DNA from: Malachius bipustulatus | Taxonomy: Eukaryota; Arthropoda; Insecta; Coleoptera; Melyridae | Direction of reading: 5' to 3' | DNA length: 64,000 nucleotides | Assembly: GCA_910589415.1 (NCBI GenBank) | Contig: OU342632.1 | Location: 49,713,341-49,777,340 of the forward strand | Shown: positions 12,851-24,190 of the stretch, piece by piece | Layout: every line of letters starts with the position of its first letter | Numbering within the stretch: the stretch's first letter is position 1 | Notes under the pieces: generated by a model | What the model saw: the letters and a program-made list of their open reading frames with translations, nothing else | What the model was told of the DNA's origin: nothing | Databases searched by the model: none | Made by a program: the position numbers and the translations under genes

Positions 12851-13518
12851 AGTTCTTTAGAAAATATGAATAAACGACTCGTCTAACGCAATTCTTAGCG
12901 TCATCGTCTACCTTAATGACCCTATGACTCAAGGTCATTTTCAGAACTCTATTCAAATTTGTCCCGTACATTTTTGCTTTTGTCACCTTTTAAAAAGTCG
13001 AAGACGTTGAAAGCTATTGATTTTTCTCCAACAGATAGATTTTTCCGTCCAAAGCAATTCTTCTCATTTGAATTAGAGCTTGCCGCTATCACTATCTCAC
13101 TTGCGGACATAATGCATGCAGAGCCCGATTACAAATTTAAGGTTTTACACGAACCGTAGAGATAATAAGGAAAAAGGTACAGAAAAGTTAAATAATTAAC
13201 TGAGCTGCTAAATGAAAATACGAGTCCATTATAATCTCCAATCAATAATGACATATGATCCTTAGAATAAGTGAAAGACATATTTTGATAACTCATCTTT
13301 AAAAACGATAAAAATATCGTTGAAATCCTCACGCCTCTGTTGAACGGTTTTTGTTGCTTCGCTTCATTGACGATTCTGGTATAGTTGATTACAATGAGTG
13401 CCTATGTATCCACCTCTCATTGGCAGAAATGTATTTTTTGCGACTTATTCAGCTAAAATACGTTTTGTTTTCATAATTTCACCGTTTTTATTCGTTACAA
13501 GTGGTTTCAAGATTAACC
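12851..13518. other. Spacer, no gene recognised
   Basis: Two overlapping short frames (12959-13159 + and 13129-13332 -) have no recognisable motif. No repeat termini were identified. Confidence 0.4.
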
Positions 13519-13797
13519 CTAACCAATCTCAATAAGGAGTCTATTTGATTGGCAAAATTTTGTTATTATCGATTTAAATAAGGATAAGTTACATTCTGTT
13601 AGTTCAGACGTATTCTTTTTATTGAAAATACATCTCTGTAATCTAGGTGCACACTTGGAGTGAAATACTACACCACATTTCGCACAAGTTGGACCAGTTT
13701 TCGTGATTATTTTGCAACATTTGCACTTAGGTTTCGGATTCTTCGACGAGCCATTGATCAAAACGTCTGCATCTGGAGCCATCTTGCCCACGATCAT
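13519..13797 (-). CDS. Small Cys/His-rich zinc-finger ORF, probably retroelement-derived
   Basis: From the first Met the frame encodes about 92 residues (MIVGKMAPDADVL...). A zinc-binding cluster follows: KCKCCKIITKTGP, then TCAKCGVVFHSKCAP, a Cys-x-x-Cys ... Cys-x-x-Cys ... His-x-x-x-Cys pattern like a small PHD or C1 finger. The C-terminal tail (ECNLSLFKSIITKF) looks helical. Similar short fingers are common at the N-terminus of insect retroelement proteins, so I infer that origin; a host exon is also possible. The frame stays open upstream of this Met to a TTTTTTAG that could be a splice acceptor near 13830. No partner ORF was found next to it, so if it is a retroelement it is only a fragment. 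Confidence 0.5.
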   Translation of the reverse strand: MIVGKMAPDADVLINGSSKNPKPKCKCCKIITKTGPTCAKCGVVFHSKCAPRLQRCIFNKKNTSELTECNLSLFKSIITKFCQSNRLLIEIG

Positions 13798-14157
13798 ATC
13801 TGAATCCAAGCCGATATTTCTAAAAAATTTAGAGATATTGAAATGCTGTGTTAACCTTCTTGTGTTTCAAGAAAGTCGAGCTCAACACACTCCAGCAATT
13901 TTTTCTCTATTTAGTCTGGAAACGACTGAAATATCTCACGAAATAGTTATTGTTGTCACAATTTTATCTAGTGATATTGAAGAGTAATAATATTAGGTTA
14001 GGTACATACCTCAGTGGAATCACACCAAATCTCCATGCAACATACCTGGAATGTAAAATAGTAATATTAATAATAATTTAGGATTTACTAATTTACTAAT
14101 TTATTATTAAAATTTGGTAATTTGTTAAGATTGAAAAGCTGCTTCTGATTCTGTGCT

Positions 14158-14352
14158 TATACACTTTCAGTTTGAGCCATTTCTGAGAAAATCGGATGAG
14201 ATTTTGTTTAATTTTTGACTTCATTTTTTTTTATTGCCTTGAACTTAATAATTTAAAATTGACGTCATTATTGCAATTTAACATTTTTTAATTGTAAACT
14301 TTCTCCCGATTTTCTATGAAGTTACTTCACAGACTGAAAGTGTAAGCTCTCT
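14158..14352. repeat. Imperfect inverted repeat around 195 bp
   Basis: TACACTTTCAGT at 14159 pairs with ACTGAAAGTGTA at 14333, and the adjoining GAGAAAATCGG pairs with CCGATTTTCT. The arms are about 40 bp with mismatches; the centre is A/T-rich. Confidence 0.55.
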
Positions 14353-14394
14353 AGTCCTGATAAATGTTCTCTCTAGAACATTTAAAGATATTTC

Positions 14395-14640
14395 GCAGTA
14401 TATGTATTCCACAGTCTATAATCTAATCTTCAGATGGCAGTCACGGTTGTTTCAGATGTTCAGAAAATTATAAATTTAAAACAAAAATTGTTTCAACGAC
14501 TCCGTTTCTGAGCAAGGTCGCCTTTGTCACAGATTTAAGTCAACATGGCAGTCAAAGCTAAACATATACAACTTCCAATGTCAGAGCATTTATGATTCAC
14601 GTAACTATTACGATGTTGTTTTTTTTTTTTTTTATTAGTG
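14395..14640 (+). repeat. Partial copy of the 59572-60151 element
   Basis: The stretch ATTTAAGTCAACATGGCAGT and the following block to CTATTACGATG match the left half of the element at 59572 (around 59648-59735), with about 20% differences. Termini are missing. A poly-T of about 16 lies at 14619, then a hairpin at 14637-14668 (AGTGTATTTTTT/AAAAAAATACACT). Confidence 0.6.
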
Positions 14641-14773
14641 TATTTTTTAATAAAAAAATACACTATTGAGGACGACATCACTTTTCGAAAATCACCCAAA
14701 CTCATCAAATGTCCACCGATCATGACCCCCAGATCACGAAAAAGTGGTTTTCCAAAATTCACCTGCCCACGAT

Positions 14774-14806
14774 ATATATATATATATTTATATATATATA
14801 TACACA
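14774..14806. repeat. (TA)n microsatellite
   Basis: Alternating TA interrupted by single TTTA units over about 33 bp. Confidence 0.85.
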
Positions 14807-15639
14807 TTAAGCTTATTTCACGAAGCCCGGTACGTTGCACAGGTAACCGGAGTCCCGCCCTTAATAATAGACTTGATGGTGTGTATTATAACTGAAAGTG
14901 AAGAGAAACATCATATTAATCGAAGCAACCTGCGAGGGGTAAACATTTCACAACATACAAATCTGGTTATATCCTTAAGAATTTTAGAATCCCTGAACGT
15001 TCTTATGTCAATACATAGCCCACTGCACTAAAAGTATATACCCATCCGATTACCGGAAACCCTGCTTTGTTGCCACTTCTCAGGGCCTCGGATAAGCAGT
15101 ATTAGCACAGAATATGTCTATTCTGTGGATATACAGTACAGAACATCTAAGTGTCCCCGGATCCGGATAGACGAATTGTCTCTTTGTACAGGCTGGTTCG
15201 TCCTAGCGCAATTATTATCATCCTTACGCTTATGGATACTTACTTACTACTAAAAAAAACCATTGTAGAAACTATTAATGTTTGAATAGTATTAAAGGTA
15301 TATTACATTCATTAATTTCATTTTATTTCCGTTCATTAAGCTTTTACTTAAAAAAAGTTGCACCCAGAGTCCGGGTCACATGACATCTTTTGTCTCGTAC
15401 AAAAAGGTAAACTATTTTTATTACATTTTCGGTATGCTATTGTAAATTGTACTGCAAAAAAGACATACATACATATGTATATAGGTACCTACTTATACAA
15501 TTTCGATAGGATTTTTCGATAAAAATTCAAATGTAGCGTTTTTAACTTTTTTAATAGTTAAATATTAAATTTTTATTTAATAGGCTAATAAGATAACTAC
15601 CATAAATTGTATAAGCCATAAATACAATACGACCTTTCA

Positions 15640-16060
15640 GAAAAGTCGGTCGTTGTTTAATTTTATGATACAGGCTGAGGTAAAAAAAAACTGAATGAAA
15701 CGGTAAGAGTCATATCTCTTACCGTTTCATGCAGTTTTTTTCGGTTTTTTCAGTTTTTTTCATGCAGTCGGTTAAATAATTATAAAAAAGTTGCGCTGTT
15801 TTGAGACGAGTATTTGGCAATTTTTTTTCTCAATAATCCCAGAATTTCCTGAAATATCCTGATCAAACTTGAAGCATGCAGATTTATTATTTTAGCCATA
15901 TCTTCTTTATTATTGAAAAAAGATTTATTATTTTTTGTATGATGAGCTACTCAAATAATGAGCTACTCATTTGACGTTTCAAAAATTTCCAAAGCCGACT
16001 AGATCTTGGGATTTTCGAAGTCAACTTTTGTTTTTCTTATGGCCACAAAAGTTAATTGCA
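15640..16060 (-). repeat. Fold-back family arm, with internal hairpin
   Basis: This is an inverted relative of the sequences at 23270-23700 and 47330-47520: shared blocks include GAAAAGTCGGTCGTT, the AAACGGTAAGAG stretch, and CCGACTAGATCTTGGGAT. At 15692-15735 ATGAAACGGTAAGAG is followed by its inverse (CTCTTACCGTTTCAT), a compact hairpin marking a junction between two arms. No clean terminus. Confidence 0.6.
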
Positions 16061-16287
16061 CCTTTAAATAAATAATTGTTTTTGCTCTGATTTTTTCATA
16101 TTATAATTAGCAAAAAAATTTGTATCCGATAATAACCCTCGAATAAATGCTCAAAAATTTTATAACAACTTTCTCAAGCTTGTTGCTTGGCAACAGACCG
16201 ACGCCTAAATTATCAATGTCCTTGGGTTATTACTACTGTTAAACGTAAGTGTAAGTTCTATTTACTTTCATAAGTCTAATAACCTTA

Positions 16288-16524
16288 GGTCCGGTTGCAC
16301 AAACGTTAAAGATCTGCCAGATAATTACTGATTTTAAAATGCCCTGTAATTATCAAAATGTTGGTCAGGTCAGGAAATAAATTCTACTCCCCTTTAGAAG
16401 AGTTAAATCACGGGTAAATAACAATAAAAGATCATTCAAAATATTCACCCATAATTTCAAAATTGGCAATTTAAAATCAGTAATTATCTGACAAATCTTT
16501 AATTAACTTTTGTGCAACTAGCTC
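16288..16524 (+). mobile_element. PIF/Harbinger-like MITE, copy 1
   Basis: Inverted ends GGTCCGGTTGCACAAACGTT and AACTTTTGTGCAACTAGCTC enclose 237 bp with no coding sequence. It is flanked by TTA on both sides, the 3-bp target duplication (TWA) typical of PIF/Harbinger elements. A second copy in the same orientation is at 59148-59386 with CTA on both sides. Internal blocks (CTGATTTTAAAATGCCCTGT, AAAGATCATTCAAAATATTC) are almost unchanged between copies. Confidence 0.85.
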
Positions 16525-16527
16525 TTA

Positions 16528-18415
16528 AACTATATAAATATAAAGATTTTTTATTTCTCGATACTTATTTTCGGGCTGCATGTGTGTTTTAGTTTTATGA
16601 AATATTACTAACCGGTTAACCGACGATTAACTGGTTATCCTCTTCATCAGTAAAAAATAAAAAGCTATCGGTAATAAAAATTTAATAGATAAAATTATTT
16701 TATTCAATTAAAATTAGCACAAAATTATGTACCTACTTCTAATGCCAAATTAACAAACATATTTGAAGTAATTATGTTCAAGTTCAACTGTTTGCTAATT
16801 TTAACTAAATAACAAATACTTTGTATTATAAAAATAAAACAAAAGCAATTCATTAAAATGAAAGGAACCAGAATAAGTGCCCTATCATAATCTGCCTTAT
16901 AAATCAAGATTTATTGATATGCAACATGCAGGAGCAGTATGATGTCACATTACTCACGTTACGCTACAAAAAGTCATAAACAGCTTCCAGAAACCTGTTT
17001 TCTAAATAATAAAAACAAAAACTAAGGAAGTAGGTACTTCATTCAAACTCAAACAAACCGGAAAAAATAATCCGACGACCGCATCTGATGGCCACCGTCA
17101 AAAAGTGAAGAAATTATTGAGAAAATGTTTCAAATTCCTCTCTGAAGTGTAAATAAATATACCAGACAGTGAGTCTTGTAATATTAAGATACTTACTTAG
17201 GTATATACTGTACACATATTTGAATTTTAAGCAATCCCTTATTATCCCTTACAATCCCAATTATTATTTTTTGCAGTCAATAAAAAGCTGCATTATCTGA
17301 TTTATGATCCATTACTCTGTGAAGGTTCCTCACAACATCCCGGGCCAGCGATTAGTGTCTCTTGTATTTCTCTCTTTTTTCCTCTTTTTCTGAAAGTAGA
17401 ATCATCCATCTTCTACCCTTTTCTACTTCCACTTCTCAAAATTTAAGTTCAGGGGTCTAAAGATTGCATCCACGGTTACAGACTATCCGACTGCGGGAAC
17501 CTTTCATTGGATTTTATACGCGTTTAAGATTATTATACCAGCAGTCTGCCGATTTTTTTTAAGTTAGAAAATAGATAGAGGAGAGGACTATACCTAAAAC
17601 GGTTAACCGGTAGTAAGATATCCATTCTATATTAATTACATATACCTACAGGGTATTCTATAGTTAGAGTGCCAATCTAGCAATAAGTTGTCGCCCTGTG
17701 GGCCTTTAGAGTAGGTACATGGCTGAAATTTTCAGGAATGGGCTAAATACATACCTAATTCTCGTCAAAAAATCGTCCTGTGCAAAAAGGCACTATTCAA
17801 AACTGTCAATTTTTTTGCAAAATGTGGTAGTTTATAAATGAAACTTTGTTGTTCCAATTTTTCAAAATGGTATCTGTGATAGTTAAGTTAGAAAAACATC
17901 AAAACTGTTTCCGAAAAGCATTGCTAATACCATCATCGGAACTTTAAACAGCAATTATTATGTCGCTTCGGTGTACGGCAAAAATAGACTACCAGCTACT
18001 TACTGCTTAATCGAGAATTTCTACAGAATAGCGACATTAACAGTGGATATTTCATACTTATTTTGATAATGAAAATCTACAATTTGTGTATAAATGTAAG
18101 ACACAAATAATGTGCTAATTACTAAAGTGAAGTCATCCCTCATTTTAAAATTACTTAAATTAATGATTTTTTTATTATTAAAAAAAAATAACAACTGATT
18201 GGCACTTGCCTAGAGACACCGCGTACCTAAGTACCTACCTATATCATTTATCATTTTATAAATACATAATAGTAAAATAATATTTAAAAAAAATAACAAA
18301 AATACTAATAGGTAAATAAAAGGTAAATAAATAATGACCTTTAATAAATTAATTATGAAAAAATCGGTCAATATTTACATCTGGGTATCTTACAGTTTCA
18401 CTATGGCACCTATAA
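16528..18415. other. Spacer, no gene recognised
   Basis: I see only short chance frames (for example 16725-16907 on the minus strand, hydrophobic but without motif). CTACAGGGTATTC at 17647 is a weak resemblance to transposon ends and has no partner. Confidence 0.4.
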
Positions 18416-18417
18416 TA

Positions 18418-19167
18418 CAGGGTGCACCATATATCCTATTCTCTATATTGCTATCTCCTGAACGCTAAGAGATATATAGCATATAGCGTCGGTTAAATTA
18501 GAGAAAAGATGCGCAATTTTGTGGCCATCTCGAATCCGTCAAGACATACAAAATATCTGTGACTGCTCCTGAAATATCCTGAAAAAAACTGAAAAATCGA
18601 GATTTCTTATATTATTTGCCATATCTTTCTGATAATTGGAAATTACTAAATAATTTTTTGTAGGCTTACAGAAGTCGTCAAGAGCTATACCCATCTGTCA
18701 GTATAAAAATGTTCAAGGCCGACTAGATCCAAGAGTTTTCACAGTCAACTTTCGTTTTTCTCATGGCCGCCATATTACTTTTTTTTTATGTCATTCGATA
18801 TAAAAAAATAATGGAAACAACAAATTAATAAACATAAAAAAAATTCTATGAAGACTATGAAAATTCTGAGATCTAGTCGACTTTGAAAATTTTTTAAATG
18901 TCAGATGGGTAGTTCTTGCCGACTTATGTAAGCCCACAAACAATTATTCATTAATCTCCAATAATAAAAAAGATATGGAAAAAATAAGAAACCTCGATTT
19001 TTTAGTTTTTTCAGGATATTTCAGGAACGGTCACAGATATCTTGTGTATGTCTCGACGGAATCGAGATGGCCACAAAATTGCGCTCCTTTGGACTTGTTT
19101 AACCGACCCTGTATCTGTTAGCGTTAGGAGATAGCAATATAGAGAAGGATACATATGGTGCACCCTG
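18418..19167. mobile_element. Fold-back MITE (CAGGGTGCACCAT family), 750 bp
   Basis: CAGGGTGCACCATATATCC starts the element and GGTGCACCCTG ends it, flanked by TA. The inverted arms are about 350 bp and include AATATTGCTATCTCCT... / ...AGGAGATAGCAATAT and the block TGGCCATCTCGA. A second partial terminus (GGTGCACCCTATA, 19183) follows within 30 bp. The same family occurs at 49663-51191 with a longer interior, and as diverged arms at 20755-21130, 22740-23815 and 47330-47640. Confidence 0.85.
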
Positions 19168-20264
19168 TAGAGAAGGATTTATGGTGCACCCTATATAGGG
19201 GTAGAGGACGTATCTATACCTATAGTAACACTAGGAAGGTATTCATTTGCTTTGCAGATTCATGATTAGCAAAAAAATGGCACTAAAAATCGCAGTAGGG
19301 AGTCCGGTCCTGGTTAGCCGGCGTATAAACACATATAAACATGCACCAGACCAGAGAGGTGATGAATACGTCAAGCCAGATATAAGCTTTCTCATATCGT
19401 ATCCAGATTATAGGGACTGATGTTACGCTTTTTGGAATGAAAATGCAAAATAAATTAAATTCAAGATAATAATCGTGCTACTATTGAAGAAAAATGAAAT
19501 GAAGAAAAAAATAGCAATGCGACCGTAGTGTCAAAGAGGCCATAGTTGTGACATTAATATTAGTTTGCAATGGCGGTTTTTACTTTCTTACCCACCCGCA
19601 CCCCTATTTCGCTCCTCGGTCCGGAAAAAATTGATGGAACTTCGGATACGTAGATGTAAATATTTACCCAATTTAATTCACTAACAACACTTGGGCTTTA
19701 CCACAGCCATACGATATTTATTTATATATTTATTTTATTGGAGAAAAATCTCATATAATAAGATTTTTTAATTTTTTATGAAATTTTGATACATTTTTTA
19801 CTTTACTGACTGGACTACATATTGTGTATTTCACAAAAAAATTCTAATATATTATAAAACAAGATGATTCAGTGGTTAAGTACCATAAAATGAGACGGGT
19901 GTGAAGACATAAGATTTTATTCAGCAACGGTTTTACTTGCGTTTATTTTACTGCCTACCAGATAGGGATTTATGTTCAGAAATCATAATTTAGGAACAAA
20001 CGAGTAAGTAGCAAACAAAAGAATCAGTCAGTTCCAGTCTTCCAGTTCACTCTTCAATTTCTAGGTGGTAGGTAAAGTATGTGTATTCTTTTACTAGTAT
20101 CACAAAACTGTTGGTCTGCTGGAGAACTAACCAGCTGGCATGCTGGTCTAAGAGGGCAAAAAATGTCAATATAGCAAGCAGTCCGCGGTAGGTACTTATT
20201 CCGTGTTATGAAATTATTGTAAAAACAAAAAATTTAAACAATCAACGTACGTTATTATGCTCGG

Positions 20265-20660
20265 GGGTAATTACACGAGAGCTTATTTTTTATCCGGATA
20301 AAGATGCAGTTTTAACGAAAATTTGTTTTTTATTGGCAATTTAACGGGTCAAATTTAACGAGTTGAATTGCCAAAGAAAAAACAAATTTGAGTTTAAAAG
20401 TGCATCTTTATCCGGATAAAAAATATAAGCTCGTGTGTAATTTAGGGAGATAATTTAACGAATAACAAAATTTATTTATTCAATTAATATCACCTTGGTA
20501 ACTACTTACTTGATTTTGCGTCTAAAAAGCTAGCTTACATTTTATCCAGATGCAAAGTTAGGGCTAACTTTATCCGATGTCAAAGTGACAAAAACACTAT
20601 TCCTTATGTCATTTTTAATACATGAGTTAAATTATCTGATCAAAATAAAATTCAAGTCAT
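20265..20660 (+). mobile_element. Fold-back element with ATCCGGATAAAG arms
   Basis: GGGGGTAATTACACGAGAGC opens it; the arms GCTTATTTTTTATCCGGATA and inverse TATCCGGATAAAAAATATAAGC (20409-20431, allowing one indel) face each other. A second inner pair is TTTATCCAGATGC / GCTAACTTTATCCGATG at 20534-20580. An inverted copy of the whole unit lies at 49137-49645. Confidence 0.7.
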
Positions 20661-20754
20661 TAAAAGTACTTACCTATATTTTGATCATTGCATGTTAGCA
20701 TGTTACCTATTATAGGACCTACCTAAACCTATAGGTACAATAATGTGTCCAGTA

Positions 20755-21130
20755 GTTGTAAGTGGCAGTACTACATGGGGATCTTGGAAACGGCAAGAGA
20801 TACAGACTCGGTTAAATTAGAGAAAAGCTGCACAATTTAATGCTTAATGAGAATCTGAATTTTTTCTTTGAATATTTCCAGTCGTTGCTGAAATACCTAT
20901 CCTGAAAAACCAGAACAATCAAAATTTCTTTTTTTAGCCATATCTTTTTTATTGGAAATTAATTAATTATTTTTTGTAGACTTACATTAGTCGTCAAAAG
21001 CTATATCCCTTTCACATTATAAAAATTTTCAAAGCCGACTAAATTCCAGAGTTTTCATAGCCTACTTTTGTTTTTCTTATGGCCGCCATATTGATTTTTT
21101 CATGTCGTTCGGTATAAGATAAAAATCAAG
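20755..21130 (+). repeat. Diverged arm of the 18418 family
   Basis: Shared blocks are CGGTTAAATTAGAGAAAAG, the AAGCCGACTAA run and TTCTTATGGCCGCCATATTG. The outer terminus has decayed. Confidence 0.6.
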
Positions 21131-21449
21131 GAAACAAAAATTAATAACATTCAAAAAAATTTTTATATTAATAATTATTACCTATTATTTTTAATTATAT
21201 TCTTTTTTCGAAAAAAAACTTTTGTAAATATTTACATCCACGTATCCTAAGTTCCATCAATTTTTTCTGGATCAAGGAGCGAAATAGGGGTGCTGGGTGG
21301 GTAAGAAGCTAAAAACAGTTATTGCAATCTAATATTAAGGTCACTAACTAAGGCATCTGTGGCACTATACGGTCGCATTGCTATTTTTTTCTTCACTTTC
21401 AGGGCAAGGAATATCTTCGAAATTAACAGTAGCACGATTATTATTTAGT

Positions 21450-22739
21450 GCTATTGAAATGCCATCATTAAATCATTTATACATTTTCTTATAAAAGAAA
21501 AGTTTATTAAATTTTTTACAAATGTTTTTTCTTCATCTAAAATCAATTAAAATCAATGAATATCTGTAATCAGAAGTAATAATACTTAATACGAGTATGT
21601 AATCAAAAGTATAAATTATCTGAAATATCAGACCAAAAAAATCTAATTTCATTTTGGAGCTAAATTTGTTCGTCTAGGTTTATAGCGCGCTTAGAAAAGT
21701 AACTTATAAAAACAATAGGTACATTAAAAATTTTGAAAGTTTCATAGGTTTTTTTTATATTCACCTACCTACCCACCAAACTTATAAATCACAGTACCTA
21801 ACTACAATATTATAAGTTTTAAAATCATGATCAATGAAAATATAGGTACATAAGTACCTAACTGGTTATCACCAAATTATAATAATTATTAATTGTGATA
21901 GTTTAAAGACTGCAGTCAGTAAGGTAGGTATGGTATAGTCGACCAAGAGATATAACGAAATGATCTAATTGTTAAACTGTCATATTTTATGACTTCAACA
22001 ATATTTCAATAATCCAAAAATTGATAAAATGACAGAAGTCGTTTCGTTATATCTCTGGTCCAACTATACTGCATGCACCTATTTAATAGTAACTGTATTT
22101 TGTAACTTTGTTTTTTGATTATTGAACTTACGAGTACCTACCTAAACATTACTTGAGTTATTTTCGTTTATTTCCTGTTATTTTGATTTTGTTTCCTAGG
22201 TAACCTTTTGTATTGGAACTGTTTTTCTCTGATTGTTGATTGAAATCAGTTTAGTTGGATTGATTTTTCACAGGGCTGAACTTTTATTTTTTTTAACTTA
22301 CTCAAAAAATATCGATACAATTTTGTGGAAATTTTCAATTACCTTTTGATTTCACAATCAAATATAAAAATCCTAAACAAGTTTACCGCCAACAGAAGCG
22401 CTTTAATTTAAATGAAAAATTTTGTCGATTTCGTCGAACTAGTTGAGTAGTTTCAAATATTTAAAACTTTTAAAATGCAATTTTTCTGAATTATCAATTT
22501 TTGAATTTTTTGTAATTCTAAAAGTCCTGTCCTGCAAAAAAAGTCGTGAATGTACATTTCATGTTAGGAGAAGTCTAAACATGATACATATAAGTGGTAG
22601 CTGGTTTTACGCAAAAATAAAACAACACATTTTCTTTCCCATTTCGCTCCACTAGTTGGAAAAACCGGACTTTATTCAATTTAATTATACGAGGTTCATT
22701 AACTGGGTATTCGTGACTCTCGCTACGTGGACATCGGAA
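21450..22739. other. Spacer, no gene recognised
   Basis: A/T-rich with scattered TAGGTACCTAC-like motifs. A short inverted pair around 21945-22070 (GACCAAGAGATATAACGAAA and TTTCGTTATATCTCTGGTC) makes a loose fold-back of about 125 bp. No coding frame is convincing. Confidence 0.45.
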
Positions 22740-23815
22740 ATAGTAAAAAAAAACAGGGTCTGTTAAATTTCAAAAAATGTGGACAATTTTAAATATTGAG
22801 AAGTATTGAGAATCTGAAAAAAAAATAGGATAATAATAGGATGCTGCTGAAATATCGTGATAAAAAAACAAAAATCGAGATCTTATTTCAGCTAAATCTT
22901 TTTAATAAGGTACCAAGTAAGAAACCACAAATTAATAAACAAAAAAATTTAAAAATTTTAACACACTTTGTTTATTCTGACTCCTTTATTAAAGTTTATT
23001 AATTCAAATGAGAACGAAATATTAAAATTTAAAGAGGACCGTTTTTTTGACATGTTGTATCGTAAAGTAAAAAAAAAAAATTAAAACGACTTCTAAGTTA
23101 CAATGGGTAGGTACAACATAAGTTAATATAGGGTGTAATGTTTTACATATTATTACCTATGGAAATACTTTAAAAATGCACTTTTTGACATTCGGTAAAA
23201 TTTTATTACGTTATTTTTAATAAAGAAGATTACATTTTTTCGAATTTATTTGCAATGTGATCAATTTTTGGGTTCCGGGATTTTTTCTATAGCGAATGGC
23301 ATGAAAAACAATATGGCGGCCATAAGAAAAACAAAAGTTGACTTTGAAAATCCCAAGATCTAGTCGGCTTTGTAAATTTTTGAAACGTCAAATGTGTGGC
23401 TCATTAAGGCTTATGTAAACCTACATAAATTTTTTTTTTTCAATAATAAAGAAGATATGACTAAAATAATAAATCTGCATGTTTCAAGTTTTTTTCAGGA
23501 TACTTCAAGAAATTCTGGGAATATTGAGAAAAAAAAATTGCCAAATACTGCGCAACTTTTTTGTAATTTAACCGACTTCGTATCTCTTACAGTTTCATGC
23601 AGTTTTTTTTTCTTCAATGGGACAAGTATAATTAAATTAAACGACCGGCTTTTCTGAAAGGTCGTATTGTAAAGTAGATGACATGTACTATTATTGAAAA
23701 TTAAAAACGACTTCCAAAGTAGGTACAAGACATTAAGTTAACATAGGATGCATATTTTTACATGCTATTCCCTATGGCAATTAACACTTAAAAAAATGCA
23801 CTGTATAGTTTGTAT
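22740..23815 (+). repeat. Serial diverged arms of a fold-back family
   Basis: Two stretches in the same orientation (23030-23185 and 23640-23815) share ATTGTAAAGTAGATGACATG-like, AAAACGACTTC and TAAAAATGCACT blocks. 23270-23600 carries the AATATGGCGGCCATAAGAAA inner-arm block followed by ACCGACTTCGTATCTCTTAC. A close relative of 23555-23815 is at 47395-47640. Confidence 0.6.
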
Positions 23816-24190
23816 GTTGTTTTTGTTAGTCACGCAACTGCATGTTTTTGTTTATTTGAATGTTATTTGCAGTGCTGATCAACATTTTTAATTAACAATT
23901 TTTGATATTGTCGAAAATAAAACATTTTACTTATAACAATAAATATAAATAAATAATAAAATAACTATTTTACTCTTTGGTACTATTCGTGTTTTAGGAC
24001 AAAGCTCGTATACGATTGCAAAAATTTTATGTCAGACTATTCCATTTTAGGTTTCAGACCAAACACAACTTTTTATGGAGAATAACTTTTTTTCCAAAAA
24101 TGGATAATAAAAAAGTGACCACGAATTGAAATTTTTCGTTTGGCGCGTTATTTCCCAATAAACTTTAATATCAGCTAGGAAATTTATTAA

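Larger units (their letters stand above)
19466..21448. repeat. Large inverted-repeat element with nested insertions
   Basis: About 230 bp at the left (AATAATCGTGCTACTATT..., GCAATGCGACCG, GGGTGGGTAAGA-type block, CATCAATTTTTTCC inverse) recurs inverted at 21220-21448 (CGGTCGCATTGC, AGTAGCACGATTATT). The interior holds a separate fold-back (20265-20660) and an arm of the 18418 family (20755-21130), so it is a composite about 2 kb long. No coding sequence. Confidence 0.7.

Noticed and set aside
14535..15031. Three overlapping frames of 85-101 codons
   Set aside because: They pass through poly-T and (TA)n tracts giving IYIYIYI and KKKKK runs; no domain is recognisable.
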